The translations under genes were made by a program, and so were the position numbers. Source: Naumannella halotolerans (GTDB lineage Bacteria; Actinomycetota; Actinomycetes; Propionibacteriales; Propionibacteriaceae). From it: a stretch of DNA of 64,000 bases. The stretch is from NCBI RefSeq assembly GCF_004364645.1, contig NZ_SOAW01000001.1, positions 1,736,001-1,800,000 on the forward strand. Reading direction: 5' to 3'. Below are positions 56,844 through 64,000 of this stretch, one piece after another (positions within the stretch are counted from its first letter, which is position 1; each line of letters begins with the position of its first letter). A model generated the notes under the pieces. It had not been told where the DNA came from. It did no database searches and saw only the letters and a program-made list of their open reading frames with translations.

Positions 56844-56849
56844 GGGTCA

Positions 56850-56855
56850 ACTATG
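56850..56855 (-). promoter_or_regulatory. -10 box for leaderless rpiB-nei
   Basis: CATAGT on the minus strand lies six bases before the rpiB ATG. Another such box (TAGCCT, 56887-56892) lies six bases before the GTG of the divergent gene, so the two promoters are packed within 55 bp. Confidence 0.4.
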
Positions 56856-56898
56856 GCGCATCGGACCGGCTCTTGGCGGGCCGCTGTAGCCTCCGAAC

Positions 56899-57732
56899 GT
56901 GCCATTCACAGGTCCCGGCGGCCCGCAGCGACCCGCACGCTGGTCGCGTCGGGCCGCGCTCGGCCTGGGGATCGGTCTGGGTACGGCAGCGGTGACCGGT
57001 TGCAGCGACCAGGGCGACTCCACCGGGCAGAGCGGCGCTACCTCCACCGCCTACTGCGTGGATCGCGCCGAACTCGCCACCCGGGAGCGGATCGCCGACG
57101 TCCGACTGGCCTATGAGGAGACCAACCAATTCGACTCGGTACGCATCGACGGCGGCTTCGCCGACCAGCTCGACGAGTGGCTGGGCTTCTTCATCGAGAA
57201 CTCCGGCCTGCCGAGGCCGGACCGGATCCGGCACTTCGGGACCTGGGTCGACGGCAGCGGCTCCGACAACTGCACCTCCTGGCACAACTCCGGCCGGGCG
57301 ATCGACTTCACCCGGTTCGTCGCCGGCGACGACGAGTTCGTCTCGCTGCGCTACGACCAGTGGCGAGATCGCGATGACCTCGAGCAGATCCGGCGACGCT
57401 ATTGGGCAACGGCAGCCAGCCTGTGCCGGCACTTCTCCTATGTGGTCACCTATCTCTACAACGACGCCCATGCCAACCACATCCACATCGACAACGGCTT
57501 CTCGGGCTCGTCCATGGCCTGGTTCACCAGCGGCTCGCAGACGCAGGTGCAGGCCGCCCAGGCCATCTGCACCTATTTGTTCGACGTCGAGGTGGAGATC
57601 ACCGGCAGCTGGGACCGGGCGACCCGCCGCGCCACCGACCAGGTGCTGGAGCAGATCGGGGTCGGCGGCAGCCTGACCGATGACGGTGCCTGGACCGAGT
57701 TCACCGGTGCCGCCACCGGCCGGGGTGCCTGA
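56899..57732 (+). CDS. Tat-type lipoprotein with extensin/M15-like domain
   Basis: The 277-aa protein has a GTG start, twin arginines (SRRAALGLGIGLGTAAVTGC) and a lipobox with Cys35, pointing to Tat export and lipid anchoring. The folded part has SWHNSGRAIDFTRF and NHIHIDNG, the spaced His/Asp pattern of extensin-like and zinc D,D-carboxypeptidase-like (M15) domains, so a zinc site is likely: His in SWHNSGRAIDFT, Asp, and the HIH pair. A helical C-terminus resembles a peptidoglycan-binding fold. A cell-wall role is plausible but unproven. Confidence 0.72.
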   Translation: MPFTGPGGPQRPARWSRRAALGLGIGLGTAAVTGCSDQGDSTGQSGATSTAYCVDRAELATRERIADVRLAYEETNQFDSVRIDGGFADQLDEWLGFFIENSGLPRPDRIRHFGTWVDGSGSDNCTSWHNSGRAIDFTRFVAGDDEFVSLRYDQWRDRDDLEQIRRRYWATAASLCRHFSYVVTYLYNDAHANHIHIDNGFSGSSMAWFTSGSQTQVQAAQAICTYLFDVEVEITGSWDRATRRATDQVLEQIGVGGSLTDDGAWTEFTGAATGRGA

Positions 57733-57769
57733 GTCGGCGACCCGGCCGGTGGCGTGGCGCCACTGCAGC

Positions 57770-58387
57770 TCAGTCGAAGACCAGATCGGTGTCCCGGCTG
57801 CGCTTCAGCTCGTAGAAGTAGTCGAACTCGGTGACCAGGGAGAAGCCGTCGAAGAGTCGGCCGGCCGCCTCACCCTTCGGCGCCCGGGTGATCACCGGGC
57901 CGAACAGCGACTTGCCGTTGATCCGTACCACCGGCGTACCGACCTCGTCGCCGACCGGGTCCATGCCCTGGTGGTGGGATTCCCGCAATGCCACGTCATT
58001 GGCATCGGAGTCACCCAGCTCGATCAGCTCGGCCGGCAGTCCGAGATCGGCCAGGGCGCCGACGATGGCGTCCTTGCGGTCCTCCTTCTGCACGTGGATC
58101 CGGGTGCCGATGGCGGTGTAGAACTCCGCCAGTTTCTCCGATCCGTACTGTTGCTCCACGGCCAGGGCAACCCGGACCGGGGCCCAGGCGGTGGCCAGCA
58201 TCTCCCGGTAGTCGGCCGGGATGTCCTTGTTCTCGTTGAGCACGGCAAGGCTCATCAGGTGCACGGCCACCTTCACCGGTCGTACCTTCTCCACCTCGAG
58301 CAGCCAACGTGAGGTCAGCCAGGCGAAGGGGCAGACCGGGTCCACCCAGATGTCGACCTGCGCATGTTCGTTTGCCGGATTCGTCAT
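57770..58387 (-). CDS. Rv2466c-type mycothiol-dependent thioredoxin-fold protein
   Basis: The 205-aa protein aligns along its length with the Rv2466c family of mycothiol-dependent reductases: [74 protein letters not shown], and [12 protein letters not shown]. The active-site motif is CPFA, so only the N-terminal cysteine is left; this would fit a one-cysteine, mycothiol-linked mechanism. TAGGCT six bases before the ATG suggests a leaderless transcript. It is divergent from pepN. Confidence 0.85.
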   Translation of the reverse strand: MTNPANEHAQVDIWVDPVCPFAWLTSRWLLEVEKVRPVKVAVHLMSLAVLNENKDIPADYREMLATAWAPVRVALAVEQQYGSEKLAEFYTAIGTRIHVQKEDRKDAIVGALADLGLPAELIELGDSDANDVALRESHHQGMDPVGDEVGTPVVRINGKSLFGPVITRAPKGEAAGRLFDGFSLVTEFDYFYELKRSRDTDLVFD

Positions 58388-58393
58388 GTTTTC

Positions 58394-58399
58394 AGCCTA
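58394..58399 (-). promoter_or_regulatory. -10 box for the leaderless Rv2466c-like gene
   Basis: TAGGCT on the minus strand is six bases before the ATG at 58387. A palindrome CCCAAA-TCCCGGG-TTTGGG (58407-58425) lies just upstream and could be an operator or the pepN-side element. Confidence 0.4.
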
Positions 58400-58596
58400 G
58401 ACCCCTCCCAAATCCCGGGTTTGGGTTGTCCAGTAGGCCAGAATCGAGGGCAGGGAGAGCCGTCGCGGCGGCACCCTGACGCAGTGATCGGCCGTTTCGG
58501 TCCGATCACAGACAAGATCGCACGATCAGGACAAGGTCGACCCCAAGGCCAGGTGATCACCGCCCGGGTGTCGTCGCCGAGAAAGGTTGCCGGGGC

Positions 58597-61182
58597 ATGT
58601 ACGCCAACATCACGCGAGCCGAGGCCCAGGCCCGCTCAGCACTGATCTCCACCCACCACTACCACGTGACGGTCGACCTCACCGGACGCTTCCCCGACGG
58701 CTCCCCACTGCCCGAGCCGGAGTCGACCTTCGGTGCGAGCTCCTCGATCACCTTCACCTCCGGTGCCGGACAGACCCATGTCGACGTGATCGCCGAGCGG
58801 CTGCTCGGCGCCCGGCTGGACGGCGAGCCGATCCCGACCGACGGATTCGACGGTACGCGGCTGCCGATCACCCTGACCGAAGGTGATCACCGGCTGGAGG
58901 TGACGGCCATCCACCGGTACAGCCGTTCCGGGGAGGGTCTGCACCGCTTCGTCGACCCGGCCGACGGCAAGATCTACCTCTACACCCAGTTCGAGACCGC
59001 CGATGCACGGCGGATGTATGCCAACTTCGAGCAGCCGGACCTGAAGGCGACCTTCGACTTCGTCATCCGCGCACCGCAGGGCTGGACGGTGATCAGCAAC
59101 ACCGTCGCCGACTCCCCCGCCGACATCGGTGACGGCTTCGCCCAGTGGACCTTCGCCACCACCGCACCGATCTCCACCTACATCACCGCGCTGGTGGCCG
59201 GTGAGTACCACCGGGTGACGCGGGAACACACCACCGCTGCCGGCACTCGCGTACCGATGTCGCTGGTGGCCCGCCAGTCCTTGGTCGACCATCTCGACGC
59301 CGACCGGATCTGGGACACCACGACCGCCGGATTCGACGTCTTCGAGAAGCACTTCGGGCAGCAATACCCCTTCGGCAGCTACGACCAGGCCTTCGTCCCC
59401 GAGTACAACATGGGCGCGATGGAGAACGCCGGTTGTGTCACCTTCCGCGACGAGTACCTGTTCCGCTCCCGGGTGACCGAGGCGGCCTACGAGAGCCGCG
59501 ACAACACGATCCTGCACGAACTCGCCCACATGTGGTTCGGCGATCTGGTGACCATGAAGTGGTGGGACGACCTGTGGCTGAACGAGTCGTTCGCCGAATG
59601 GGCCTCGCACTTCGCGCAGTCGCAGATCATGGATGATCCCGATCATGCCTGGGCGATCTTCGGCTCGGCCCGCAAGACCTGGGCGTATCGGGTCGATCAA
59701 CTTCCCACCACCCACCCGATCGCGGCCGACATGGTCGACCTGGCCGCGGTGGAACTCAACTTCGACGGCATCACCTACGCCAAGGGCGCCTCCTCGTTGC
59801 GGCAACTGGTGGAGTACGTGGGTCAGGATTCCTTCCTGGCCGGGCTCCGGGACTACTTCGCCGAGCACAAATGGGGCAACACCGAACTCGGTGACCTGCT
59901 CGTGGCACTGGAGAAGGTGTCGGGGCGGGACCTCGGGAGCTGGTCGGCGGCCTGGCTCGAACAACCCGGGGTGAACACCCTGCGCGCGGAGTTCGCTGTC
60001 GACGACCAGGGCAATTTCACCGAGTTCGCGGTCCGGCAGAGAGCCCCCGAGCTGTGGCCGACCCTGCGGCCGCACCGGATCGGCATCGGCCTGTACCGGT
60101 TGACCGACGGGAAGCTGACCCGTACCCAGCTGATCGACACCGACGTCGACGGCGAGCGCACCGAGGTCCCCGAACTGGTCGGGCTCAGCCAACCGGACCT
60201 GGTCCTGTTGAACGACGGCGACCGCACCTACGCCAAGGTACGGCTGGACGACCGTTCCCTGCAGACGGTGATCGAGCACCTGCCCGAACTCGATTCCGAA
60301 CTGGCTCGGGTGGTCGTCATGGCCGCAGCCTGGGACATGTGCCGCGATGCCGAGTTCTCGGTGGCCGGATACGTCGATCTGGTGGTCGGCAGTGTGGGCA
60401 GCGAATCGGATCTGACCGCGGTCCAGCGCACCCTGGGCCAGGCCTTGCTCGCGGTGCGCCGCTATGCCACCGATCCGGCACCGGGCAATGCCCTGGTCGC
60501 CGGATTGGTCGGTCTGTTGAAGGATGCCGCCCCGGGATCGGACCACCAGTTGGTCTTCGCCCGCTCCCTGGCCAGCGCGGTGAGCAACGCCGCCGGGATC
60601 GACCTGCTGCAGGGCTGGCTGGCCGGTGAGGAGGTCCCGCAGGGGCTGACCATCGACCAGGACTTCCGCTGGCACCTGATCACTCAGCTCTCCCGTCTCG
60701 GGGGTGCCGACCTGGCGGTGATCGAGAACGAGGCCGAGACCGACAACACGATCACCGGTTCGGAGCGGGCGGCTGCGGCCCGGGCAGCGGGAAACACCGC
60801 CGAGGCCAAGGAATGGGCCTGGCAGACTGCGACCGCCGATCCCTCGGTGCCGAACGAGACGCACCGGCAGATCTGCACCGCGTTCAACCAGCCGGGGCAG
60901 ACCGAGCTGCTGGCGCCCTACCTGGGCCGCTACCTGGACGTGGCGAAGGAGATCTCCGAGGGCGGTTCCTGGAACGATCGCGGTTCGCAGGCAGCGCAGA
61001 ATGTGCTGGAGTACCTGTTCCCGGCGGCGGCTGCCGATGATGCGTTCCTCGGCCGGGCCGAGGCATGGCTCGCCGAGACCTCACCGAGCGACACTGTACG
61101 ACGGGTGTTCACCGAGCAGCTCGACGACGTCGCCCGGACCCAGCGCTGTCGGGAGTTCAACTCCACCCCCACGGCCGGTTGA
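58597..61182 (+). CDS. pepN: Aminopeptidase N (M1 zinc metallopeptidase)
   Basis: The 861-aa enzyme removes N-terminal residues from peptides. The substrate-binding GAMEN motif (YNMGAMENAGCVTF) and the zinc motif HELAHMWFGDLVTMKWWDDLWLNE (residues 307-330, HExxH-x18-E) are complete, and the C-terminal ERAP1-like helical domain has the expected length. The start MYANITRAEAQARS is standard; a GGGGC stretch precedes it. Together with Opp it could use imported peptides, though it is not linked. Two bases separate its stop from the NIF3-like ATG, so the two are coupled. Confidence 0.95.
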   Translation: MYANITRAEAQARSALISTHHYHVTVDLTGRFPDGSPLPEPESTFGASSSITFTSGAGQTHVDVIAERLLGARLDGEPIPTDGFDGTRLPITLTEGDHRLEVTAIHRYSRSGEGLHRFVDPADGKIYLYTQFETADARRMYANFEQPDLKATFDFVIRAPQGWTVISNTVADSPADIGDGFAQWTFATTAPISTYITALVAGEYHRVTREHTTAAGTRVPMSLVARQSLVDHLDADRIWDTTTAGFDVFEKHFGQQYPFGSYDQAFVPEYNMGAMENAGCVTFRDEYLFRSRVTEAAYESRDNTILHELAHMWFGDLVTMKWWDDLWLNESFAEWASHFAQSQIMDDPDHAWAIFGSARKTWAYRVDQLPTTHPIAADMVDLAAVELNFDGITYAKGASSLRQLVEYVGQDSFLAGLRDYFAEHKWGNTELGDLLVALEKVSGRDLGSWSAAWLEQPGVNTLRAEFAVDDQGNFTEFAVRQRAPELWPTLRPHRIGIGLYRLTDGKLTRTQLIDTDVDGERTEVPELVGLSQPDLVLLNDGDRTYAKVRLDDRSLQTVIEHLPELDSELARVVVMAAAWDMCRDAEFSVAGYVDLVVGSVGSESDLTAVQRTLGQALLAVRRYATDPAPGNALVAGLVGLLKDAAPGSDHQLVFARSLASAVSNAAGIDLLQGWLAGEEVPQGLTIDQDFRWHLITQLSRLGGADLAVIENEAETDNTITGSERAAAARAAGNTAEAKEWAWQTATADPSVPNETHRQICTAFNQPGQTELLAPYLGRYLDVAKEISEGGSWNDRGSQAAQNVLEYLFPAAAADDAFLGRAEAWLAETSPSDTVRRVFTEQLDDVARTQRCREFNSTPTAG

Positions 61183-61184
61183 TC

Positions 61185-62318
61185 ATGGCCGGCACCGTGG
61201 GCGAGCTGACCGAGCTGGTGCACCGGCACTGGCCGCCGAGCACTGCCGAGTCCTGGGATCGGGTCGGTCTGGTCTGCGGCGACCGCGAGGCGACAGTGGA
61301 CAAGGTCCTGCTCAGTGTCGACGTCACCTGGGAGGTGGTACGCCAGGCGCAGCAGGTCGGTGCGCAGATGATCATCGCGCACCACCCCTTGCTGTTGAAG
61401 GGAATCCATTCGGTCGATCCGCAGACACCGAAGGGACGGATCCTGACCGAGTTGATCAGTTCCGGCATCGCCTTGGTCTGTGCCCACACGAATGCCGACA
61501 TCGCCGCCGACGGCGTCTCCCAGGCGATGGCCGAGGCGATCGGCCTGATCGATCTTCGTCCGTTGGTCCAGCGACAGCGCCAACCAGCTCGTGATCAACT
61601 CGTCGTCCAGGTGCCGACCGATCACCTGACCGAGCTCGTCGATGCCCTGTCCGAGGCGGGTGCGGGCGCGATCGGTGACTACGACCGCTGCTACTTCGCC
61701 AGCGACGGCACCGGCAGCTTCCGGCCCGGGGCCGGGGCGAATCCGTACCTGGGCACACCCGGTGAGATCGAGCAGGTGGCCGAGACCCGGGTGGAGATGA
61801 TCATGCCTCGCACGCGGCGCGATCACGTGGTCGCGGCGCTGCGGCGGGCCCATCCCTATGAGGAACCGGCCTGGCATGTGATCGAGTTGCCGCCCGAACC
61901 GTCGGCGGAGGGTCTGGGCCGGATCGGCACCGTGCGGCCGCCGATGCGGTTGGCCGATTTCGCCGCCCGGGTCGCCGATGCGCTACCCGCCACCGTCTCC
62001 GGGGTACGCGTCAGCGGTGACCCCGATGCCCTGATCGGCACCGTTGCCCTGCTGGGCGGGGCGGGTGACTCCGAGCTGTCCACCGCGGCAGCCGCCGGTG
62101 TCGATGCCTATCTGACCTCCGATCTGCGTCACCACCCCGCCAGTGAGTTCCGCGAGGCCGCCGATGCCCCGGCACTGCTCGATGTCTCCCACTGGGCTGC
62201 GGAATGGACCTGGTTGCCGCTGCTCGGACGGATCATCGCCGCCGAGACCTCGGCTGCTGCGGTGGTCTCCGAGTTGCGCACCGACGCCTGGAACTTCGCC
62301 GTCCACCGGGCCGGCTGA
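61185..62318 (+). CDS. NIF3-like dinuclear metal-centre hexameric protein
   Basis: The ATG at 61185 (MAGTVGELTELVHRHWPPST) gives 377 aa. Metal-ligand motifs are present: MIIAHHPLLLKGI (two His), AHTNAD, and the C-terminal GAGDSELSTAAAAGVDAYLTSDLRHHPASEF and DVSHWAAEW. The middle holds the inserted PII-like (YqfO) domain (VQVPTDHLTELVDALSEAGAGAIGDYDRCYF, RRAHPYEEPAWHVI). NIF3 proteins are widespread; a GTP cyclohydrolase I-like activity was proposed for some members but is unsettled. It begins two bases after pepN. Confidence 0.9.
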   Translation: MAGTVGELTELVHRHWPPSTAESWDRVGLVCGDREATVDKVLLSVDVTWEVVRQAQQVGAQMIIAHHPLLLKGIHSVDPQTPKGRILTELISSGIALVCAHTNADIAADGVSQAMAEAIGLIDLRPLVQRQRQPARDQLVVQVPTDHLTELVDALSEAGAGAIGDYDRCYFASDGTGSFRPGAGANPYLGTPGEIEQVAETRVEMIMPRTRRDHVVAALRRAHPYEEPAWHVIELPPEPSAEGLGRIGTVRPPMRLADFAARVADALPATVSGVRVSGDPDALIGTVALLGGAGDSELSTAAAAGVDAYLTSDLRHHPASEFREAADAPALLDVSHWAAEWTWLPLLGRIIAAETSAAAVVSELRTDAWNFAVHRAG

Positions 62319-62392
62319 ACGGATCGGCGTCCTCGGGTCGCCATGTCCGATTTCCGCCAGAGCCGCTCGCTCGGCAGTGTCATGCTGGAGCC

Positions 62393-63877
62393 ATGACCAG
62401 CACCGGCCCGATCACCGCACCGCCCGCCGGCGGTGCCGGGCAGTTGCCCGATGAGGCGACCTGCTACCGGGCGCTGAGCGGTCGCGACCCCCGGTTCGAC
62501 GGTTGGATCTACGTCGGCGTCACCTCCACCGGCATCTACTGTCGCCCGTCCTGCCCGGCCCGTACCCCGAAACCGGGCAACTGCCGCTGGTTCGCCGCCG
62601 CCGGCGCCGCCCAGCAGGCCGGATTCCGCGCCTGCCGCCGCTGCCACCCCGATGCGGTGCCCGGCTCCCCGGCGTGGAATCTGCGCAATGACGTCGCCGG
62701 CCGGGCGATGCGGTTGATCGCCGACGGCACCGTCGACCGGGAAGGGGTGGCCGGTCTCGCCAGTCGGCTGGGGTACAGCGAGCGACAGTTGCAAAGGGTC
62801 CTGATCGCCGAGACCGGCGCACCGCCGCTGGTGCTGGCCCGCGCCCAGCGCGCCCATGCCGCCCGGCTGCTGATCGAGAACAGCGCCCTGCCGATGACCG
62901 ACATCGCCTTCGCCGCCGGGTTCTCCTCGGTGCGCCAGTTCAACGAGACGGTACGCGAGGTGTTCTCCCTCACCCCGACCCAGTTGCGTACCGCCCGCAA
63001 GGGCGTGGCGCCCGGCCCCGGGGTCCTCCGGTTGCGCCTGCCCGTGCGCCAACCCTTCGCCGGCTGGGCCCTGCTGGAGTTCTTCGGCCGCCGCACCGTC
63101 ACCGGGCTGGAGGCATCGAGGTTCACCGACGAGACGGTCAGCTTCACCCGTTCGGTACGCCTGCCTGCCGGTGCCGCCACCTTCACCCTGCACTACGACG
63201 GCGAATCCCTGCAGGCCCAGGTTCGGCTGCAGGAACTGTCCGATCTCGGACCGTTGGTAGCCCGGTTACGACGGATGTGTGACCTCGATGCCGATCCCGA
63301 GGCCGTCGATCGCAGCCTGGCCCGGCATCGGGGTCTGGCGGCCATGGTCCGGGCCCGGCCGGGACTTCGGATCCCGGGCACCCCGGCTGCCGACGAACTG
63401 GTGATCCGGGCGCTGCTCGGTCAGCAGATCTCCCTGCAGGGCGGAACCACCGCCACCTCACGGCTGGTCGCCGAGTACGGCGAACCGTTGCCGGACAACC
63501 TGGTCGACGGATCGGTCACGATGCTCTTTCCGAGTGCCGAGCGGCTCGCCGCGGCGGACCCGGAGGCATTGGCGATGCCCCGGGCACGCGGCCGGGCGCT
63601 GGTCGGACTGGCGAGTGCCCTGGCCACCGGCGCACTCGACCTGAGCCCCGGCAGCGACAGCCGTCAGGTCTGCCGACAGCTGCTGTCATTGCGCGGGATC
63701 GGGCCCTGGACCACCGGTTACACGGCCCTGCGCGGGCTCGGCGATCCCGATGTGTTGTTGTCCTCCGACCTGATCATCGCCCGCCAGCTGCAGCGCCACG
63801 ACCTGACCGACGACACCTCGTACCTGGCACCGTGGCGCAGCTACGCCACGGTCCATCTGTGGAATGGAGCCTGCTGA
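62393..63877 (+). CDS. Ada-type regulator fused to AlkA 3-methyladenine DNA glycosylase
   Basis: The 494-aa protein (start MTSTGPITAPP) has an Ada metal-binding domain with Cys50, Cys54, Cys81 and Cys84 (IYCRPSC...CRRC) that takes methyl groups from DNA phosphotriesters. An AraC-type HTH follows (about 105-200, GVAGLASRLGYSERQLQRVL; MTDIAFAAGFSSVRQFNETV), then an AlkA-type glycosylase (about 215-494) with helix-hairpin-helix LLSLRGIGPWTTGYTALRGLGDPDVLLSSD, where the last Asp is catalytic. Methyl transfer to the Ada cysteine probably switches on this gene and the ogt-like gene that overlaps its stop by one base. Confidence 0.92.
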   Translation: MTSTGPITAPPAGGAGQLPDEATCYRALSGRDPRFDGWIYVGVTSTGIYCRPSCPARTPKPGNCRWFAAAGAAQQAGFRACRRCHPDAVPGSPAWNLRNDVAGRAMRLIADGTVDREGVAGLASRLGYSERQLQRVLIAETGAPPLVLARAQRAHAARLLIENSALPMTDIAFAAGFSSVRQFNETVREVFSLTPTQLRTARKGVAPGPGVLRLRLPVRQPFAGWALLEFFGRRTVTGLEASRFTDETVSFTRSVRLPAGAATFTLHYDGESLQAQVRLQELSDLGPLVARLRRMCDLDADPEAVDRSLARHRGLAAMVRARPGLRIPGTPAADELVIRALLGQQISLQGGTTATSRLVAEYGEPLPDNLVDGSVTMLFPSAERLAAADPEALAMPRARGRALVGLASALATGALDLSPGSDSRQVCRQLLSLRGIGPWTTGYTALRGLGDPDVLLSSDLIIARQLQRHDLTDDTSYLAPWRSYATVHLWNGAC

Positions 63878-64000
63878 TGACCGACCGATCCCCCGCCTTC
63901 ACCGCCACCATCTCGACCGTCGGCGGCGAGTTGACCTACCTGTGGCGCGACCGCGGGGGCGCACCGGTGATCATTGCCAGTGGCTGGGCAGAGGCAAAGA
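63877..64000 (+). CDS. Probable methylated-DNA-protein cysteine methyltransferase (5' part only)
   Basis: An ATG overlapping the AlkA stop (TGATG) opens a frame MTDRSPAFTATISTVGGELT continuing YLWRDRGGAPVIIASGWAEAK to the window end. The phrase IIASGWAE is like the LASGWTD seen at the end of the first strand in many actinobacterial Ogt proteins, and alkA-ogt pairs are common. Only 41 residues are visible and no PCHRV motif can be checked, so the call is provisional. Confidence 0.5.
   Translation, partial: MTDRSPAFTATISTVGGELTYLWRDRGGAPVIIASGWAEAK

Noticed and set aside
58636-60864. A 742-codon frame opposite pepN
   Set aside because: pepN shows full M1-protease motifs on the plus strand; the antisense frame has none.

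Overview
The window is high-GC chromosomal DNA from an actinobacterium, most likely of the Propionibacteriaceae. The evidence is the very high GC, GTG and TTG starts, paired clpP1/clpP2, DUF4233 next to folC, mycothiol-linked families (two maleylpyruvate-isomerase-like proteins and an Rv2466c-type reductase), PEGHT-type Nei, and many apparently leaderless genes with a TAnnnT box 6-10 nt before the start codon. The assignment is an inference; there is no 16S gene here.

Left block (1-21.4 kb, nearly all minus strand): core genes in order from right to left are folC, DUF4233, ndk, a CPBP protease, RNase E/G, rplU-rpmA, obg, proB, proA, nadD and rsfS. Two insertions break this order. One is an AAA ATPase gene between rpmA and obg. 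The other is a complete oppABCDF operon, with two small genes, between proB and proA.

Accessory block (21.7-32 kb): a nuclease-like gene is cut off by an ISL3-family element, which abuts an IS3-family element that is itself interrupted by an IS110 fragment. All of these are broken. Next come a small redox cassette (GlcG/HbpS-like, monooxygenase-like, GlxA-type regulator) and an HxlR regulator divergent from two DinB/maleylpyruvate-isomerase genes, with a well-formed operator between them. An IS481 transposase and a leftover ISL3 end close the block. valS lies just beyond, on the strand opposite to the core genes on both sides, which suggests rearrangement here.

Middle (34.8-41.4 kb): a lipoprotein, a zinc alcohol/formaldehyde dehydrogenase, then clpX, clpP2, clpP1 and tig, all minus strand with good terminators. 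Behind tig lies 1.65 kb of non-coding DNA built from several repeat families. These are five ~95-bp elements with inverted-repeat ends, 22-23-bp repeats, and about nineteen 16-bp tandem units.

Export region (43-53.8 kb): an alpha/beta hydrolase and MFS transporter pair under a divergent MerR gene, then a MacAB-like ABC export locus with two adaptors and a lipoprotein. Five of these genes carry a frameshift or stop, while the core genes carry none, so the region appears to be decaying.

Right block (54-64 kb): tRNA-Pro, an unknown 464-aa protein overlapping nei, rpiB, a Tat-type lipoprotein, an Rv2466c-like reductase, pepN, a NIF3-like gene and an Ada-AlkA DNA repair fusion followed by the start of a probable ogt. 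tRNA-Gly lies at 45.9 kb.
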